A stretch of DNA of 64,000 nucleotides from Lichina pygmaea (lineage: Eukaryota; Ascomycota; Lichinomycetes; Lichinales; Lichinaceae). Of the stretch, positions 21,376 through 33,625 are shown in pieces; the stretch's first letter is position 1; each line of letters opens with the position of its first letter. Position numbers and translations under genes: made by a program. The notes under the pieces were generated by a model that was given only the letters and a program-made list of their open reading frames with translations, was not told the DNA's origin and ran no database searches. The DNA lies in contig OY730172.1 of assembly GCA_963422465.1 (NCBI GenBank), positions 2,046,001 through 2,110,000 of the forward strand, written 5' to 3'.

Positions 21376-24300
21376 ATGGCCGACAACAACCCACTGCGTC
21401 GCAAGACGCGATCCATGCGAACGGACTCTCCGCTCAAGGAGTATGTCCCGCCCAAGCGCGCGCGGCGCACGAAACAGACGACGAGAATCACGACGACTAC
21501 GGCCACAGCCACGGCCGCGACAGTCACCGCAGATCGCGCTGCGGTGCCCGCCCAGTCCCTGTCACCGGCCGAGGGCACGCTACCTTCTACCGAAGTGGAG
21601 GAGAATGCTGTCGTCGCCGATGAATGTGAGAAAAAGCGGTTTCAACCTTCTACTACCCATTTGTCCGATCGGCCGGCCGTTCCAGTCCAGCACAGCTCGA
21701 AGCAACTAACAAGCGCCGTGGCCGAAGAGCCCGCGACGGCGTCGCCCACGCGTGATGCTTCGCCATCGCAGACCGCAGCGTCGGATGATGCCCTTCCATC
21801 TTTGCCCGACCAGCTTGTATCCGCCGCGACGGCTGCGACGCAGCCTGTCGATACCGGCGCTTCTTTCTCTTCGAAGCCCGTCGAGTCTGCCACCCAGACT
21901 GATATATCGCTGCCCCCCAACGAGTCCCTTCCTCATATCAAGTTGTCGACGCTATTCGGCGCCGTTCATGAGGATCTTGGTCCATCTCCTTTCGACCGCA
22001 ACCCCCGACGGACAGGGTCTTTCTTTTCATCTCATGGGCTTTCTTCTCCACCTTCTACTCCATCTTCTCCCCCGCAGTCGCCTGCGCGGTCTCCTCAGCT
22101 GTCGCCTTCGGGCACCTCCAAGGCTCGCTATAACGGCCAGATCATTGAGCTCACCAACGACGAGATGCAATTAGTTCTCGACCATCGCGCTCGAAAGGCT
22201 GAAGAAGCCCGAGAACAAACCAACGACGGCGAATCCCGGGCTCTTTCCAGAGAAAGCGCGAGTAGAGCGAGGACGACGACGCCGTCTACTCGAAGGCGCA
22301 CCGACCACGACGCGACCCGGCGGATCCGATCCGGTAGGATCCAGCGCCGAAACCGGTCGCCGACGACTCAGATCGACAAGGAGATGATCCGTCAGCTTCC
22401 AGGCCTCGACGGAAAGACCGGGAAGTCGCGCGTAAAACTCCGTCTCGCGGGCCTCCCTTTCGACGAGGTCGACCGTTTCTTCGATGGGCCAGGTCCATCG
22501 CGCGCCGAAATGGACATGGAAGAGCCTCGCGTCGAGCCCGCCTTCGAGCCCGAGCGAAGGGACGATCCGCCGGAGAGACCGATAAGGATCACGGCGCTAA
22601 TGGACGATGGAATCCGTGAGAAGATGATGGAGGGAGTCGAGGAGGCAGCGGAGGTCGAGGTCGAGGGTGGCGACAAGCAGATCACCCCGGTGAGTGCCCC
22701 GCTCGCCCCTTCTGCAACCGTGTCGGCCGAGCCTGGAATTCCTGACCATCTTCATCGTTTCAGCAACAGGAACAAGGCAGCAAACGGCAGGAGCAGCAAA
22801 CGGAAGACGCTACGCCGTCGCCACAGACGCCGAACACGCAGCGCTGGGGTCTGGGTAGCCTTACCAGTTCCATCTCTCGCGCGTTCAACATCGCTTTCCA
22901 CCGCCGTAGCACAGGAAGCCCGACCGAGCCCCAGGCCCCAGCTTCGGCAGCCGCCGCCACGCGGGCGACCGATGTCGAGCAGACGTCTTCGAGCCGTGAC
23001 CGAGATCAGGACCAGATGATCCCTGGTCGGCTGTCCCTTCATCAGCCTCCGCCCCGTGTCAGACGGGGCGCCGACGAGCGCCTGGCTCTCGCCGCACGAT
23101 CGAAGTCGCGGCAGTCCGGCAGAAACTCGGACGAATCTGCGTCGGACAACGCCGACGACGGTGTGCCCACCGGAAGCAAACGTAAGAAGCGTACATACCG
23201 CATGGACAAACCTCACACGTTCGGCATTCCCGAGGGGGTCTTCGACGCCTCCAGCTCAGACGAAGCGAATCTAGCCGCCGGGATGGACCAAGCAAAGGGT
23301 CAAGCATCGCCTCTCGCGGAGAAGCCCAACGAGAGGTCGATCGCACGAGCGAGACGGCCGACGGCCCCGTCGAGCTCGAAGAAGGATGCACCGGCGACGC
23401 AGAGGCCCCGTGCGCAGAAACGCGTCCGACTCGGCGGCACGATCTATGAGTTGGCCAAGCACGAGCCCTCACGCAACGCTCAGCCGACGAAGTCGTCCCT
23501 CGCCAAAGGGGGAACCAAAACGAGCTCCCAGGCCGACGAGCAGACGAAGCCGACGGGCGGCTACCTTCCGAAGACACATCAGAATTCTGGCGCAAGACGG
23601 ACGCCGCCGAAGAAAGTGATCATGAAGCGCTGGTACAGCCCACCCACCGGTGCGTCGTTCGGACTCAGCGACCGCGTGTTGGACGAGTCGGACAGCGACA
23701 TCGAGGTCGAACTGAACGAGCAAGGCCTGGTCCCGGACGCGGTTCCGGGTGTCGCCAGCTGCGACATTGAGAAGATGAACAGACAGCTGCAAGGCGAGAT
23801 CGTCATCGCGGTGAAACGTCGAGGAAAGCCGGTGGTGCCCAGCGGCGGCGGGTCGATTCATCGGCCGGAGAGGGTGCGACGGCCGGAGATGCAGGAGAAC
23901 ACTTTCGAAAAGCCGGCTTCGGAGGCCCCGAACCCATACGGTGCTCCCGGCAAAGGCCGGATCGACACGTCCCTTGACGCGTCCGCCAACAAAAGCCACG
24001 GACGTTCGGGGTTCGCCGACAAGAGCCCTAACAGCGGCAACGGCAACGGCGGCGACTTCACTCGCGACGGCGGTCAGGCCGATCGTGTCGGCTCATCGAA
24101 TCCATCCACCGAACAATCCAAGGCCACGATGACGGCCGGAGGCTCACATTGGACCCAGCTGCCTCCTCCCCGACCGACACCGGGACACGCGTCGCTGCCT
24201 ACCGCCGCGCCGACCACGCCGATCGACAACGTCGCTCTCGCCCGAGCCCGGTCGCAGGCGGAGAAATACAAACCGAAGCTACCGAGCGGGCTCCGAAGGT

Positions 24301-24842
24301 CGAGCAGCAGCAACAACTCGGCCTCGGCCGACAGCACGAACGAGCAGGCCGTCAACGACAAAGACTCTTCCGAGGCCGCGGCCTCGTTCGCCGACGGAGC
24401 GGGCCTGACGAAGACGCCGGTGCCGGCAGCTGGCCCATCGGTCCCGGTCACGCTTCCGGATGGGGTGGTGGTCGACCGCAGCACCGAGGCCGCCATCGAA
24501 AGCGCGGACGAGGATACGGCGGAGTACCAGCAAACGCTCGCGGCCGCGCCCTTCAACAAGGACTTGCTCGGCTACGACACGGACATGATCAACGCCGCAG
24601 TGCTCGCCGCGATGGAGGCCCCCAGCGACGACGCCGAGATGGCCGACGTCCTCGGATCCTCCGTCGCCTTACCGACGTTCGAGGCCGCGTCCTTCAGCAA
24701 GGACTTGCTCGGCTACGACATGGACATGATCAACGCCGCAATGCTCGCCGCGATGGAGGCCCCCAGCGACGACGCCGAGATGGCCGACGCCCTCGGATCC
24801 TCCGTCGCCGAACCCGTCGTGCTCGAAGAGGGCGGAGTTTGA
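21376..24842 (+). CDS. Large disordered protein of unknown function, probably nuclear
   Basis: Proposed exons are 21376-22689 and 22764-24842 (1130 aa; donor GTGAGT, acceptor TTTCAG, phase 0). I do not recognise the family. The N terminus has basic clusters (RRKTRSMR, PPKRARRTKQ) that could be nuclear localisation signals. Most of the chain is Ser/Pro/Thr/charged and probably disordered. Two short motifs resemble each other: ARYNGQIIELTNDEM (about 253) and VRLGGTIYELAKHE. Other ordered-looking blocks are MKRWYSPPTGASFGLSDRVL and YRMDKPHTFGIPEGVFD. The C terminus has a recent tandem duplication of about 47 codons (KDLLGYDTDMINAAVLAAME and KDLLGYDMDMINAAMLAAME). Good GTG/AG introns and an open frame of 3.4 kb support a real gene. 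A role in chromatin or nuclear structure is only a guess from composition. Confidence 0.75.
24552..24810 (+). repeat. Tandem duplication inside the coding region
   Basis: Two copies of a unit about 141 bases apart (starting at 24552 and 24693) differ at only a handful of positions over about 118 bases. The duplication is in frame and probably recent. Confidence 0.9.
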
Positions 24843-25438
24843 TCGGCGAGACGAGGCGAAGGGCGACGCACTCACACCAAGACGAGAAAGCGACGAGACG
24901 TCAGCGATCGCCACCGATGCCGACATCGCCACCGATACCGACACCGACAACGAAACCGACACCGAGACGAGGAGGGAAAGATGACAACTCCTAGTCCACC
25001 AAGAGAATGGGCTCTAGAGGCTAGGGACCGTGAAAATGTACAATACTTGGACCGCATCAACCTAACAAAAGTATACCCAATCTCACTCCTCTCCATTACC
25101 TACTGTCTGCTACCTCGTCGTTCGTGTGCCGTTGCGGTGTATGGCCTACGTAGCATCAGTCCGTAGTCGCGGGGAAACGAACCCCAGCATTGCGTCACCG
25201 TCGACACAAAAGGGCCAAACCAAGCCAAGTGGGCATTCGACTTGGTAGCGTCGACGTACGTCCGTACAGTGACCAACATTATCCCTTGCTACGCCGGTGC
25301 TGTCCTATCGCAGTACCCTAGGAACCCAGCATCTCATGACAAAAAACAGTCCCCGCTTTGCGTCCGAAGTCCAGGGCTTGGACATGTTGGGGTGCAGCAC
25401 TAGATATCTATCGAGCGAGGACGGTGGTGTGGCTGTAG

Positions 25439-25483
<45 letters not shown>
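25439..25483. repeat. (CT)n-(TA)n compound microsatellite
   Basis: About 11 CT repeats run directly into about 11 TA repeats. Confidence 0.9.
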
Positions 25484-26093
25484 CACCTTCGGTCGTTCGT
25501 CCGTAACGAGCTACGGCACTTCCAAGATGATTCGAGTGAGTTGCTGACCTGTTCCATATCCACGTCGCTATGATTACCGTACTCCGTCACGAACGACCGT
25601 ACGGGACGTACAGTACGGTACCGGTATCTTGCGGTACCGTACGGCTTTCATAGCAGAAGAAAGAATCAGGGGGTTGGGTGCTTTGGGCTTCTACCAAGGT
25701 AGGCACGGATCATCTTCCAATCAAGTAGAATTCCAACTATGTATGGGTACCCTTTGCGGCTGATCTGCTGGGCTGAGACTACGGAGGAGGAGCTGTGTCG
25801 GGGTCCAACATCCAGATGGGGCCTGCGGTACCGTACCGGTAGCGCCTCGAGCAGAGCCGCATCACGTGATAACGTGATCTTCATCGATTGCTGTCACATT
25901 TGCGTGACTGGCGAGTCATCGCTGTGCCAAAGTGATGTCACTTTCCTGTGTCCTCTTTCCCAACCCAGACCCCCCCACCCCCACAATCAGGGATCATGGT
26001 AATAAGTAGAGAGCTGTGTATGATCAAGAAAATTTGATGTGGGAAAGAACAAAGACATTTTCTCTCTCTGGAGAGAGAGAGAGAGAGGAAGAC

Positions 26094-26118
26094 TTACAGT
26101 ACCGGTACGGTACTGTAA
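26094..26118. repeat. Perfect 11-bp inverted repeat of the GTACCG type
   Basis: TTACAGTACCG is followed by a 3-base spacer and its exact reverse complement. It is the cleanest example of a motif family that recurs in the spacers of this window. Confidence 0.8.
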
Positions 26119-26880
26119 GAGGTTTGGTATAACCTGAAGAGTGAATTCAAATATAAAATATCGATGCTTGTGGGACACATGTAGATTGGACAGACAGACA
26201 ACAGACATACAATCCAGTACAGACAGACAGACAAACCGACCGATGAACAGTCTCAACAGTGTGTCAATCTTGGCACACGGTGAATTCCCACTTGAAAAAA
26301 TAGTCACAGACGAGTTTTTTTTTCTTCTTTTCTTTCCCCCATGACAACAGGACACGAGGGTACGTGATCATCGTAGAGAAGACGTCCGTCACCGTCTCGG
26401 CCGTCCTTGCGCATTGGTCTTGTGGACTGTCTTTTTCGTGAAGAGGGCACGTAACTCGGTACTGTAGTTAATACGTACAGTACGGTACATATGTACACCG
26501 AACGGAGAGTTGTTGCTGGAGCTACAAGGCAATGGCCTGCTCTGAGCGGGGAGAAGATGACGATCATTGACGCCCTCTCGGACCTGAGGGCTATGTATAT
26601 GGGCCCCTATCTAGCTGACTAACAATACTGACTAAGCCAGGCTCAGCCCTGTGGCCGCAACAGTTGTGATATCGAGAGAGACTTGGATATCGAGGGAGAC
26701 TCGAATGTTTTGGCAAAGAAGAGGATGAGCTGCTGTAAAGGGTTGAGGGGAGACGACGACCAAAAACATAAAAAAGGCCACCCATTGTCCGGGAAACAAC
26801 CCCCCCCCCCCCCCCCCCCCTTACCACCCTCCCAACCCTCCCAAAAAAAATAAAAATAAAAGGATAGAATAAAAAAATAC

Positions 26881-26960
26881 AAAAAATACTACGCCCCCCC
26901 CCCCCCCCCCCCCAAAGAACGTTTGAGGAATACTACGCCCCAAAGACCCTGAGGAAACCC
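26881..26960. repeat. Short duplication with poly-C at the 3' end of DGK1
   Basis: AATACTACGCCCC…AAAGAAC occurs at about 26886-26920 with about 19 C residues, and again as AATACTACGCCCCAAAGACC at 26930-26949, which includes the DGK1 stop codon. The outer copy looks like a duplicate with an expanded C run. Confidence 0.65.
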
Positions 26961-28198
26961 CACAGCCCGATGCCGCTTAGGATAGGTATGGTCATGTTGT
27001 CGTCCCAGCCCCAGAGGTCGATGACCTCGCTCGCGGCGCCGACGAAGCCGGTCCAGGCGCCGACGACGGCGAGCGCGGCCCCGCCCGAGACGGTCGTCGG
27101 CAGCGCGTGCGCGAGACGGGGAAGCAGCGTCTGCGACGTCAGGCCCCGTCGGACCGGTTCCGGCAGGGCCAGACGACCGGTGAACATGAAGGCCCCGCGA
27201 GGGTCGTCGATGAGCGCGTTCGTGCGCGGCGCGAGCCAGCCCCAGAAGGCGACGGCGGTCAGGGCGCCGACGAGGCTGGCGGCGATGCTCCCGGCGACGG
27301 TCTTGCCGCGGCGGATGCGGGCCGTGTAGCGCCCGTACGCGCGCCCGACCGTCGACGCCGCCGTGTCGCACCACGACAGGAGCAGCACCGCCATGACGCC
27401 GACGTCCTTGGGGAAGAAGCGCAGGGCGACGTAGGCCCCGACGAGGTACCAGATCACGCCGTTGAACGAGTCGACCTCGGACTCGCGCATCAGGGCGCCG
27501 CACACGCCGATGTAGAGCCGGTTGAGCGCCCGCCACCGGTGCCGCACCACATCGACGGCGAAGATCGGGATCAGGCCGTACAGGATGTACGGCGTGATCG
27601 TCGCCGTCCCCACCCCCGACGTGTAGAGGTACAGCGTGATGAAGCCGATCGACACGTGCAACATCTTCCGCGGGATCTCGTGCCGGTGCACAAAGGACCG
27701 CCAGTGTCGATGGATCGGGATCAGCCCGAGCGGACTCGGGCTGCGGCTGATGTCTCGCCAGGAGCCGTAGCCGCGGCCGCCGGCGCTGGACGGCTTGAGG
27801 TGGCCGTTGGCCGTCGCGCCGTTGGCCGTCGCCGGCGTAGTCGACGACGACGACGACGGCTCCTTGTCTTTCCTGGCCAGCCGTTCGTTCGCGGCGCCGG
27901 CAGCGCCGTCCGACTTGCCCCGGAACAGGCCGCCCCTACGACGCGACCGACCGTCCGGCTCCGGACTCCGACTGCGCGTCTGGGCTCGCACGGCAGCTCC
28001 GTTCTGGCGCTCGCCGTCGTCGTCGTCGTCGTCGGCCGACGGCGACTTGACTCTCCGTCGAGCGACCGATCTCGTGACGGGCCCGAAGTACTCGTCCGCC
28101 GGGTCGCGACCTCCTCGCGACGGCGTCGGAGTTGGAGAGATGACCCTCGGTGTCGCGGGCACGTCCGCCGGCTGCGGCGAAGGCGTCTTCGTCGCCAT
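26933..28198 (-). CDS. DGK1: CTP-dependent diacylglycerol kinase Dgk1
   Basis: Single exon of 421 aa from the ATG at 28198 (MATKTPSPQ). Dgk1 phosphorylates diacylglycerol to phosphatidate with CTP at the ER/nuclear membrane, opposing the Pah1 lipin phosphatase. The N terminus is disordered, with VISPTPTPSRGG and EYFGPVTRSVARRR, a start common in filamentous fungi. The membrane domain begins HEIPRKMLHVSIGFITLYLY (about residue 180), then DVVRHRWRALNRLYIGVCGA, MRESEVDSFNGVIWYLVG, SWCDTAASTVGRAYGRY and GKTVAGSIAASLVGAL. The frame is open upstream to 28633 with further ATGs, so a longer N terminus of up to 145 residues cannot be excluded. It is divergent from SPB4. Confidence 0.9.
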   Translation of the reverse strand: MATKTPSPQPADVPATPRVISPTPTPSRGGRDPADEYFGPVTRSVARRRVKSPSADDDDDDGERQNGAAVRAQTRSRSPEPDGRSRRRGGLFRGKSDGAAGAANERLARKDKEPSSSSSTTPATANGATANGHLKPSSAGGRGYGSWRDISRSPSPLGLIPIHRHWRSFVHRHEIPRKMLHVSIGFITLYLYTSGVGTATITPYILYGLIPIFAVDVVRHRWRALNRLYIGVCGALMRESEVDSFNGVIWYLVGAYVALRFFPKDVGVMAVLLLSWCDTAASTVGRAYGRYTARIRRGKTVAGSIAASLVGALTAVAFWGWLAPRTNALIDDPRGAFMFTGRLALPEPVRRGLTSQTLLPRLAHALPTTVSGGAALAVVGAWTGFVGAASEVIDLWGWDDNMTIPILSGIGLWGFLRVFGA

Positions 28199-28925
28199 GG
28201 AATCGTCCTCGTCGCTCTCCCCGTCGGCTGGGTATCGAGGAAGCAAGCAGCTTCGAACGGCGCCGAGACTCACCGCTCGAGCCGATGCCAGAAGGGGTTG
28301 GATCTTGTAGACGCTCGGGACGTGTTTGAGGCAACGACGACCCTCCTCGGCGACGGCATCGGCCTCTGCAGCGGCGGCGGATGATGTGGCCGAACGCGGC
28401 GGCCGTCGAAACCCGGTTCCGTGCGCCGGTGCCTGGTCCTGACTTCGGTTGCGGTTTCGGTCCCGTCGTTGGCTTTGGACAGCGCCGTCACTGCGCGCTC
28501 CGATTCTGCTGGTGCTGGTGCTGGTGCTGGTCGTTGATTCGGCCGAGACTGCGCGAAATCTCTTCTCCGGAGCGCCCCCCTTCATCGACTTGAGCGGGTG
28601 CGTGGGGCGTTGCTCTTGAAGCCGGACTCCCAAGTCAGGTCCAGCCCAGGGAATAGAGCTCTCGCTCGCTTGGCCGTCAGGTGTCAGGATCGGGAAGGCG
28701 CAATACCTATGTCATGGAGTACGTATCGTACAGAGTAACCATCTCAGGAAATTTATGGGCGGCTTGTCGTGTCAGGCGCCGACTTCTGCAGGATCACGTG
28801 TAGATAAGATATGATCTGATCTGCCACCTTGGCACGTGGACACCACCGTACGCCGGTACGGTAGCCGGCGTCCTGGACGACGACGGCGCACAACCTGATG
28901 TCGACAACCTGATGTCGACAAAGTC
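28199..28925. promoter_or_regulatory. Divergent promoter DGK1/SPB4
   Basis: A 727-base gap if DGK1 starts at 28198. It contains a CACCGTACGCCGGTACGGTAG motif (28848-28866) and a duplicated CAACCTGATGTCGACAA (28893-28922) directly before the SPB4 ATG. Confidence 0.4.
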
Positions 28926-31021
28926 ATGACTTCGAAACGTGGATCAAGCTCTGGTACTCGAGCATGGAGCTCGTTGCAGCCAGCCTTGTCGCCATGGCTG
29001 CTGGGTGCCGTTGCCAGTATGGGGCTCGACCGCATGACCCCTGTACAGGCGTCGACGATACCGCTCTTTATGGGCCACAAAGATGTCGTCGTCGAGGTAG
29101 GATCAAGCTCCAGAATGCATGACATGAAGCTGACATGCGGCGTGTAGGCTGTCACCGGCAGTGGAAAGACGCTGGCGTTCTTGATACCCGTTGTCGAGAG
29201 GCTGTTGCGATTAGAGGAGCCTCCCGAGCGCCATCGTGTTCCTGCCATTATAATATCGCCGACGAGGTGCGACTGGTCTGCGTGAGGGGCTTCTCGTATA
29301 GGTGCTAACGAAATTATTCAGAGAGCTGGCGACTCAGACATACTTGGTCTTGCTGTCGTTGTTGGCATTCCACACACCATCAGGGACGCTGTTGAAGCTC
29401 TCCGACGACGACCCAGCGAAGACGCTCGACAACGACCATGATGAATCCCCCGCGGCGAAACGTACCGTGGTGCCACAGCTTCTTGTCGGCGGCGCCACCT
29501 CACCGGCTCAAGATCTCAGCTACTTCCTCGGTAAATCCCCGAACGTGCTCATCGGGACGCCTGGACGGCTGCTAGAGCTGTTAAAGTCTCCGAGGGTCCA
29601 TTGTCCTCAGCAATCGTTCGAAGTCTTGGTTCTCGACGAAGCGGACCGATTATTGGACCTTGGATTCAAATATGACCTCCAAGGCATCCTTGACCGCCTG
29701 CCGAAGCAGCGACGAACGGGGCTCTTCAGCGCAAGCGTCGGCGAGGCCGTCAGCGAGCTGGTACGGACAGGACTGCGAAATCCGGTCAAGATTGCCGTGC
29801 GAGTCAAGGGAGCGAAATTCGGAGAAGATCGGAGGACCCCGGCAAGGTGAAGGCCGTCATGGTCCGTGTCTTCCTCATGCCGTGTCGTATGCTTACTTGA
29901 TAGCCCAAGCAAGCCTAGCGATGACGTATCTCATCACTCCACCGACCCATAAGTTTCCGGCGCTGGCCCGGTTGCTGGCGACCCTGCAGCCGCTGCCGCA
30001 AAAGACCATCGTCTATGTTGCAACGTGCGCCCAGGTGGACTACTTCCAGCACTTACTGCCTGCCATCATAGGCCTGTCACCCTCGGCTCGGCTTTCGGTC
30101 GTCCCGCTTCACGGCAAGCACGCGCCGAACGTGCGGATCAAAAACTTCAACAAGTTCGTCGAGTCCGTAGCCCCTACCATCCTACTGACGACCGACGTTG
30201 CCGCTCGCGGACTGGACGTGCCTCAGGTCGACCTCGTCGTGCAGGTGGATCCTCCGAGCGACCCGAAGGCCTTCATCCACCGCTGTGGTCGCGCCGGCCG
30301 AGCAGGCCGAAAAGGCTTGAGCGTGCTTTTTCTGCAGCCCGAGGAAGAAGCCTACGTTGGCTTTCTCGATGTCCGCAAGACGCCGATCGCGCCGCTCGTC
30401 GAGCCACCGGTCAGCATCGAGGAAGTCGAAGCCGCAGAGGCCGTCAAAGCACTAAGGAACGTCGTCAAGTCTGACCGTGCGCTCCACGACAAGGGTCAAC
30501 GGGCCTTCGTCAGCTGGGTACGGTCGTACAGCAAGCATCACGCGAGCAGCATCTTCCGTCTCCAAGCGGTCGACTGGCAGGCGCTCGGCGACGCATGGGC
30601 TCTGTTGCGGCTGCCGCGGATGCCCGAGCTCAAGGGATGGTCCGGAGACTCCTCCCTCGGGCTTGAGGTGGACATGGACGCCTATGCGTACAAGGATCCG
30701 GTGCGGGAGCGGGCTCGGCTCACGAGTCTCGATGCTGTCCACGATCGGTCGTGTGACGGCCAAGAGAAGCGGCCGCTCGACCGGAAGCGGAAGGTCAAGC
30801 AAGCTTGGAGTCAACAAGCCGAGGAGCGAGCGGAGAAGGTACGGCGTCGGGAGAAGAAGCAAAAGCGTCGCCAGGTGGAGAAGACAGCCAGGATGACGGC
30901 GGAGGAGCTCGAACGGGAAAGGGAGCTGCAAGGACTTGTCGAAGAAGTGCGCAGACTGAACGGCGCGAAACAAGCGCACGCGTCGCGCAACGATACCTGG
31001 GAGGGGCTCATCGATCAATGA
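28926..31021 (+). CDS. SPB4: DEAD-box RNA helicase Spb4
   Basis: Exons 28926-29096, 29148-29266, 29322-29846 and 29914-31021 give 640 aa, with all junctions in frame. Spb4 is an ATP-dependent helicase acting in nucleolar 60S pre-ribosomes. The order is: Q-motif region [20 protein letters not shown]; motif I AVTGSGKT directly after intron 1; PTREL split by intron 2; [14 protein letters not shown] box [21 protein letters not shown]; then [39 protein letters not shown]; and motif [15 protein letters not shown]. The family-specific C-terminal region contains [12 protein letters not shown] and [19 protein letters not shown], followed by a Lys/Arg/Glu-rich coiled coil. All three introns are short (51, 55 and 67 bases), and intron 3 uses the acceptor CAAG rather than the nearer TAG. 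Confidence 0.94.
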
Positions 31022-31473
31022 GATTTGTCTTCGATGGCCATACGGAGAGCTCCGGCCCAGTCAGTCCCTCATGGTGCGGCTCGTGTCAGCTGCATGTGCA
31101 GATGTGATGTTTGACATGTGTCACCAAGCGAATGCCTAGAGATGTACATACGTACTCCGTAGAGCCCAGCGGATAGACGGGAGCATCGCTAGACTTGGGC
31201 TTGCTCACCGCCATCGCTAGTTGACGACAGCCCACGACGAGCACCTACAGTTACCGCACGGCACGCTGGCCCCGGCATCTGCCACATCGGGTCTTGTCGC
31301 CCGCCATTCGAGCTCATCCACTCGACGGCTCCGCGACGTCGCATCCACCAACGTCAACCCAATCGGCTGCGCACGTCAATCTTCCATGCTGCGCCATCCA
31401 GCCGTCGCCGTCGTAATCTTTGTCCCCGGCGAGCATTAGACCCGGTTGGGAGCTCCTTGAAAGCCCCGTCAGG
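31022..31473. promoter_or_regulatory. Tandem spacer SPB4 to SNF12
   Basis: A 452-base spacer likely holding the SPB4 terminator and the SNF12 promoter. No gene is seen. Confidence 0.4.
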
Positions 31474-33591
31474 ATGAACGTGCCACCACAGCAGGCGATT
31501 TATCATCGCTACCCGGCCGGGGTGGCGCATCGATCGCCCCATGGCCCTGCCGCCCGTCGAGGTCAAGGCGGCATGCCCGGTAAGTCAAGTCGCGCCTGTC
31601 GTATCGGGACCGGAAGACTTCCGTGTCTGGCCAACTTTATCCCTCGTGCCTTCCCGCTGGCTGATCGACCGTTGTTTTGCCGAACACGCTAGGGCCGACG
31701 ATGGTGACTTCTCATCCGCATCCGCATCCGCATCCGCATCCACATCCACATCCACATCCACAGGCAGCGGTGGCCCAGTCGCACGCCCAGATGCAGGCAC
31801 AGCTCCAGGCGCAGCACCAGGTGGCCGCCATGCACCACCAGCAGCAGGAGCTGGCCAAGCGCCGCAGTCGCAAGCCCGTGGACAAGACCATCCCCGACGG
31901 CGTCGACCTCGTCGTCGGCGGCGATCTCGTGCAGCAGTACCGGACCCTGCGCGAGCTCGAACGGCGCACCGACGCCGCCATGATGCGCAAGCGGTTGGAC
32001 GTCCAGAGCTCGGTCGAACGACACATCAAGCGGAGTCGGACGCTGCGCGTGTGGATCTCCAACGCGGTCGAGAACCAGCCGTGGCAGAAGCGAGCCGCGG
32101 ACGAGGGCACGTTCGCCTTCGGTGCGGGCCCGCCCGCAGCTTTTCGTATCAGGCTCGAGGGGCGCCTGCTCGACGACGAGGACGACGACGAGCATCTCAA
32201 CACGAGCGCCCACCGCTCGAGGAGGACGGACCAGGTGGCCGCGGACGAGCGAGGCCGGCACGGCGCCGGCCGCCACGATCCAACCCGGACGGACCCCATG
32301 GACCTGGACGATCCCGCATCGACGGCTCCTACGACGGCTCAGCACCGCTTCTCGAACTTCTTCAAGTCGATCACGATCCAGTTCCACGGCACGAAGATGA
32401 TGCAGCCGGACGGCACGAACCGGGTCGAGTGGCGCAAGTCACCGGCCAACGCTGCACTACACGGCCCTCGAGGAGCTGGGCCGACGCCGGCGCCGGCGTC
32501 GTCGGCGGCCTTTGACGCGCTGTCGGTCGAACGGAGCAGCGACGAGGACGTCGACGTCAGCGTCATCATGGTGCGGGACGAGAACCCGGAGCGGTTCTGG
32601 GTCAGCAAGGAGCTGGGCGAGATCATCGACCGCGACGAGGACGACCGGGCCGGCGTCGTCATGGGCATCTACGAGTACGTCAAGGCGATGGGCTTGCAGG
32701 ACTCGGACGAGACGAAGAGCTTTCGATGCGACGAGAAGCTGAGACAGGTATGTCGCGTTCTGTTCTGTTGTGTGCTGCTTGGAGTTGATCTCCAACGCCG
32801 TCGTGGTCCCCTTCCCCCTGACAGTGTGTTCATACTCCGAGACTCGCTCGCTCGTCTGCGCTGGCCGGCTGACCAACACGTCTGGCCCCGGGCCCCCCCC
32901 CCCCAAAAAAAACAGGTCTTCCAACGAGACTTTGTCTTCTTTCCACAGGTGCCGGAGATCATGGCTCCTCATCTGACGACGCTCCCGCCCATCGAGATCC
33001 CCTACACGATCCGAGTCGGCAAGGAGTACCACCAAGCAGCCGGCGACGGCTCCCCGACGGCCTCGGCCCAGAGGAAGCACGAGACCGTCTTCGACATCCA
33101 GGTGGCCATCGACGACCCGCTCAAGATCAAGATGACCAACTTCCTGCGCGGCATCAGCGGGGCCCCGCAGGCGGCGCCGGGCGCCCTCAACGGCGCCAAC
33201 GCGCAGCTGACGCCGGCGCTGAACCTGCGCCGTCTGGCCGGGCTCGACGAGCACGTGGCCCTGTGCACGCAGGCGCTCGCGCAGGCCAAGAACAAACTCG
33301 AGTTCCTCGACCAGTTCTCGACCGACCCGGTCGGGTTCCTGCGCCGCTGGCTCCTCTCGCAGAAACGCGATCTCGAGGTGATCCTGGGCGAGGGCGTCCG
33401 CTCGACGTCGACGATGGTACCGGCCTCGATCGCCGCCGGCGGTCCGGCCGCGGCGAACGGCGACTCGACCGATCGGAACGCGGGCCCGTCGTCCTCGTCC
33501 TCGTCCTCATCCGGCACCGCTCTCCTAGACGGCCCAGCTCTACCTTTGGCTTCGACTTCGGCAGCGACGACCAACGGCGTCCCCACGACCA

Positions 33592-33625
<34 letters not shown>

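Larger units (their letters stand above)
24843..26932. other. Convergent spacer, 2.1 kb
   Basis: No gene is supported. It holds a CT then TA microsatellite (about 25439-25483), a perfect palindrome TTACAGTACCG…CGGTACTGTAA (26094-26118), several other GTACCG motifs (25606-25645, 25826-25844, 26478-26490), GACAGACA repeats (26190-26235) and two poly-C tracts (26803-26820, 26895-26913). Confidence 0.55.

Noticed and set aside
27107-28384. Plus-strand open frame opposite DGK1
   Set aside because: High-GC antisense shadow; DGK1 on the minus strand has clear family motifs.
31541-32515. Alternative SNF12 start MALPPVEVK
   Set aside because: That frame does not join the conserved exon 2; the 31474 start gives GGMP|GPTMVTSH in frame.
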